Assembly (NCBI GenBank): GCA_025964055.1
Contig: JAOPZP010000205.1
Location: 1 to 11,457 of the forward strand
DNA from: Conexibacter sp.
GTDB taxonomy: Bacteria > Actinomycetota > Thermoleophilia > Solirubrobacterales > Solirubrobacteraceae
DNA: 11,457 nt
Reading direction: 5' to 3'
Positions within the stretch are counted from its first letter, which is position 1. Every line of letters begins with the position of its first letter. Under the pieces are notes generated by a model. That model searched no databases. It was given only the letters and a program-made list of their open reading frames with translations, and was not told the origin of the DNA. Position numbers and translations under genes: made by a program. Positions 8,950-11,457 of this stretch are shown here, in pieces.

Positions 8950-9687
8950 TCAGGCGTGGGAGGCCGGCGTGCTGGTGGTGCGCACGCCGGCGATGTGGGC
9001 GGAGACCGCCCGGCGGATGTCGTCGGCGTCGCCGCTGACGATGGCGTCGAGGATGAGCCCGAACGTGCCGTGCACCGCACGGAACTGCTCCGGCGTCGCC
9101 TCGGTCGGCAGGCCGGCGCGGATCGTCGCCGTCTCGTTGATCAGGCGGCGGACCATCTCGATCAGGAACGGGTTCTGCGTGGTCTCGGCGATGCGGTTGA
9201 CGAGCGTGAAGCCGGTCTCGGCGAACGCGCGCGGCTGGTCGACGAGCGTCGCGAGATGGTCATGCAGGCGCCGCAGCTCGCGGATGTCGCTCAGCTGCGC
9301 GCGTTGGGAGGCAAGCGTCACGGTGGCGAGCTCGACCGCCTGGCGGGCCTCCAGCAGCCACTCCAGCGCCTGGCCGTCGGAGACCTCCAGCCGCTTGAGG
9401 CCCGGCGGGATGTTCGAGGCCGAGACCACGAACGTCCCCCCTTGGCGCCCGCGCCGGACCGCGACGACGTTGGCCTCCTCGAGCTCGTCGATGGCCGCGC
9501 TGACGATCGAGCGGCTCACGCCGATCTCCGCCGCCAGGGCTCGTTCGGGCGGGAGGCGGTCGCCGTCGGCGTAGGCGCCGGCGCGGATCGCGTCGATGAT
9601 CATGCCGACGACCCGGTCACGCTTCAGCTGTCCACCGCGCTCGCCCAGCGGGCGGATCGGCTTGAGCCCTCGGTCGGGAGTCTTCAT
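8950..9687 (-). CDS. GntR-family (FadR/FCD-type) transcriptional regulator
   Basis: A 245-residue DNA-binding regulator, counted from ATG 9687. The N-terminal winged helix-turn-helix (about 23-88) includes LPPERALAAEIGVSRS (45-60) and the wing VRRGRQGGTFV (77-87). The C-terminal helical FCD ligand domain has LLEARQAVELATVTLASQR (111-129), NPFL (172-175), and His206 and His231 at two usual metal-binding positions. The other FCD metal motif, normally D-x3-H, reads E157-x3-T161, so the metal site looks incomplete. Relative to E. coli FadR, Arg49 and Arg59 match Arg35 and Arg45, but the Arg49 equivalent is Ser63. GTG 9708 is an alternative start adding seven residues; neither start has a good ribosome site. 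The gene is divergent from the acyl-CoA synthetase and lies 193 bp upstream of the transporter operon, so it probably controls both. Confidence 0.9.
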   Translation of the reverse strand: MKTPDRGLKPIRPLGERGGQLKRDRVVGMIIDAIRAGAYADGDRLPPERALAAEIGVSRSIVSAAIDELEEANVVAVRRGRQGGTFVVSASNIPPGLKRLEVSDGQALEWLLEARQAVELATVTLASQRAQLSDIRELRRLHDHLATLVDQPRAFAETGFTLVNRIAETTQNPFLIEMVRRLINETATIRAGLPTEATPEQFRAVHGTFGLILDAIVSGDADDIRRAVSAHIAGVRTTSTPASHA

Positions 9688-9724
9688 GATCGCCGACGAG
9701 CTTTCCACGGTTGCCGGAATTGCG

Positions 9725-9744
9725 CCACATCGCTTCTCATGTGG
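9725..9744. promoter_or_regulatory. Perfect inverted repeat CCACAT-N8-ATGTGG, candidate operator in the divergent region
   Basis: Six-base arms at 9725-9730 and 9739-9744 are perfectly complementary around an eight-base spacer. The repeat sits just upstream of a TATACT hexamer at 9749-9754, where the -35 region of the acyl-CoA synthetase promoter should be, and just upstream of the regulator gene on the other strand. A protein bound here could control both genes. The regulator itself is the likely binder, by inference. Confidence 0.5.
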
Positions 9745-9748
9745 TCCG

Positions 9749-9754
9749 TATACT
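9749..9754 (+). promoter_or_regulatory. -10-like hexamer TATACT for the acyl-CoA synthetase gene
   Basis: TATACT differs from TATAAT at one base and stands out in this GC-rich DNA. Transcription would start near 9761, leaving a leader of about 25 bases. No recognisable -35 hexamer lies 16-18 bases upstream; that space is occupied by the CCACAT-N8-ATGTGG repeat, which may mean activator dependence. Confidence 0.42.
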
Positions 9755-9772
9755 AGGCCTTTGAAACGGCCT
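9755..9772. repeat. Second inverted repeat AGGCC-N8-GGCCT in the divergent region
   Basis: Five-base arms at 9755-9759 and 9768-9772 with an eight-base spacer, placed over the predicted transcription start and leader of the acyl-CoA synthetase. It could be a weaker operator or an RNA hairpin just before the ribosome site. The short GC arms make chance plausible. Confidence 0.25.
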
Positions 9773-9774
9773 TC

Positions 9775-9783
9775 GGGAGGAAG
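9775..9783 (+). promoter_or_regulatory. Ribosome binding site of the acyl-CoA synthetase gene
   Basis: GGGAGGAAG at 9775-9783, with the GGGAGG core ending five bases before ATG 9786, is a strong Shine-Dalgarno match and fixes this start. Confidence 0.75.
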
Positions 9784-9785
9784 TC

Positions 9786-11429
<1,644 letters not shown>

Positions 11430-11457
11430 CGGGCCGGCCGCGCTCAGCTCATGCGGT

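Overview
The window is a very GC-rich stretch (strong G/C preference at third codon positions) with the gene style of a soil Actinomycetota. A Thermoleophilia/Solirubrobacterales-type host is a guess from composition and gene content, not something the sequence proves. It is densely coded: nine genes, one of them only a 3' tail, with no stretch over 200 bases lacking a gene. No rRNA, tRNA, CRISPR array or insertion sequence was seen.

Left part (1-2688, + strand): the last 50 codons of an unrecognised gene, then an 833-residue Eco57I/type IIG-like adenine DNA methyltransferase with a DPTCGSG SAM-binding motif and an NPPF catalytic motif. It has no visible nuclease domain and no nuclease gene beside it here. 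It meets the next operon tail-to-tail: both genes end in one shared CTAG, beside a perfect 13-bp hairpin.

Middle part (8756 down to 2685, - strand): one six-gene operon, read right to left. It encodes a lipoprotein substrate-binding protein, a LivH-type permease, a fused LivM-type permease plus LivG-type ATPase, a LivF-type ATPase, an HpcH/HpaI-family pyruvate-type aldolase, and a PPC/DUF296 protein. Two junctions are 4-bp ATGA overlaps and the others are gaps of 13 to 35 bp, so the set is almost certainly co-expressed. A promoter-like pair (TGGACA, 17 bp, TATGGT) lies 5' of the operon. An 18-bp imperfect palindrome sits just downstream of the predicted transcription start, followed by a leader stem-loop.

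Right part (8950-11429): a GntR/FadR-type regulator on the - strand, immediately upstream of the transporter operon, and divergently from it an acyl-CoA synthetase/AMP-dependent ligase on the + strand. Their short intergenic region holds a perfect CCACAT-N8-ATGTGG inverted repeat, a TATACT -10-like hexamer, a second inverted repeat and a strong ribosome binding site.

Taken together, 2685-11429 looks like an uptake-and-catabolism locus. A HAAT-family ABC importer brings in an organic acid or amino-acid-like compound, the ligase activates an acid as a CoA thioester, the aldolase cleaves a 2-oxo-hydroxy acid, the PPC protein has an unknown (possibly metal-dependent) role, and the regulator probably senses a pathway compound. 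The substrate cannot be read from the sequence.
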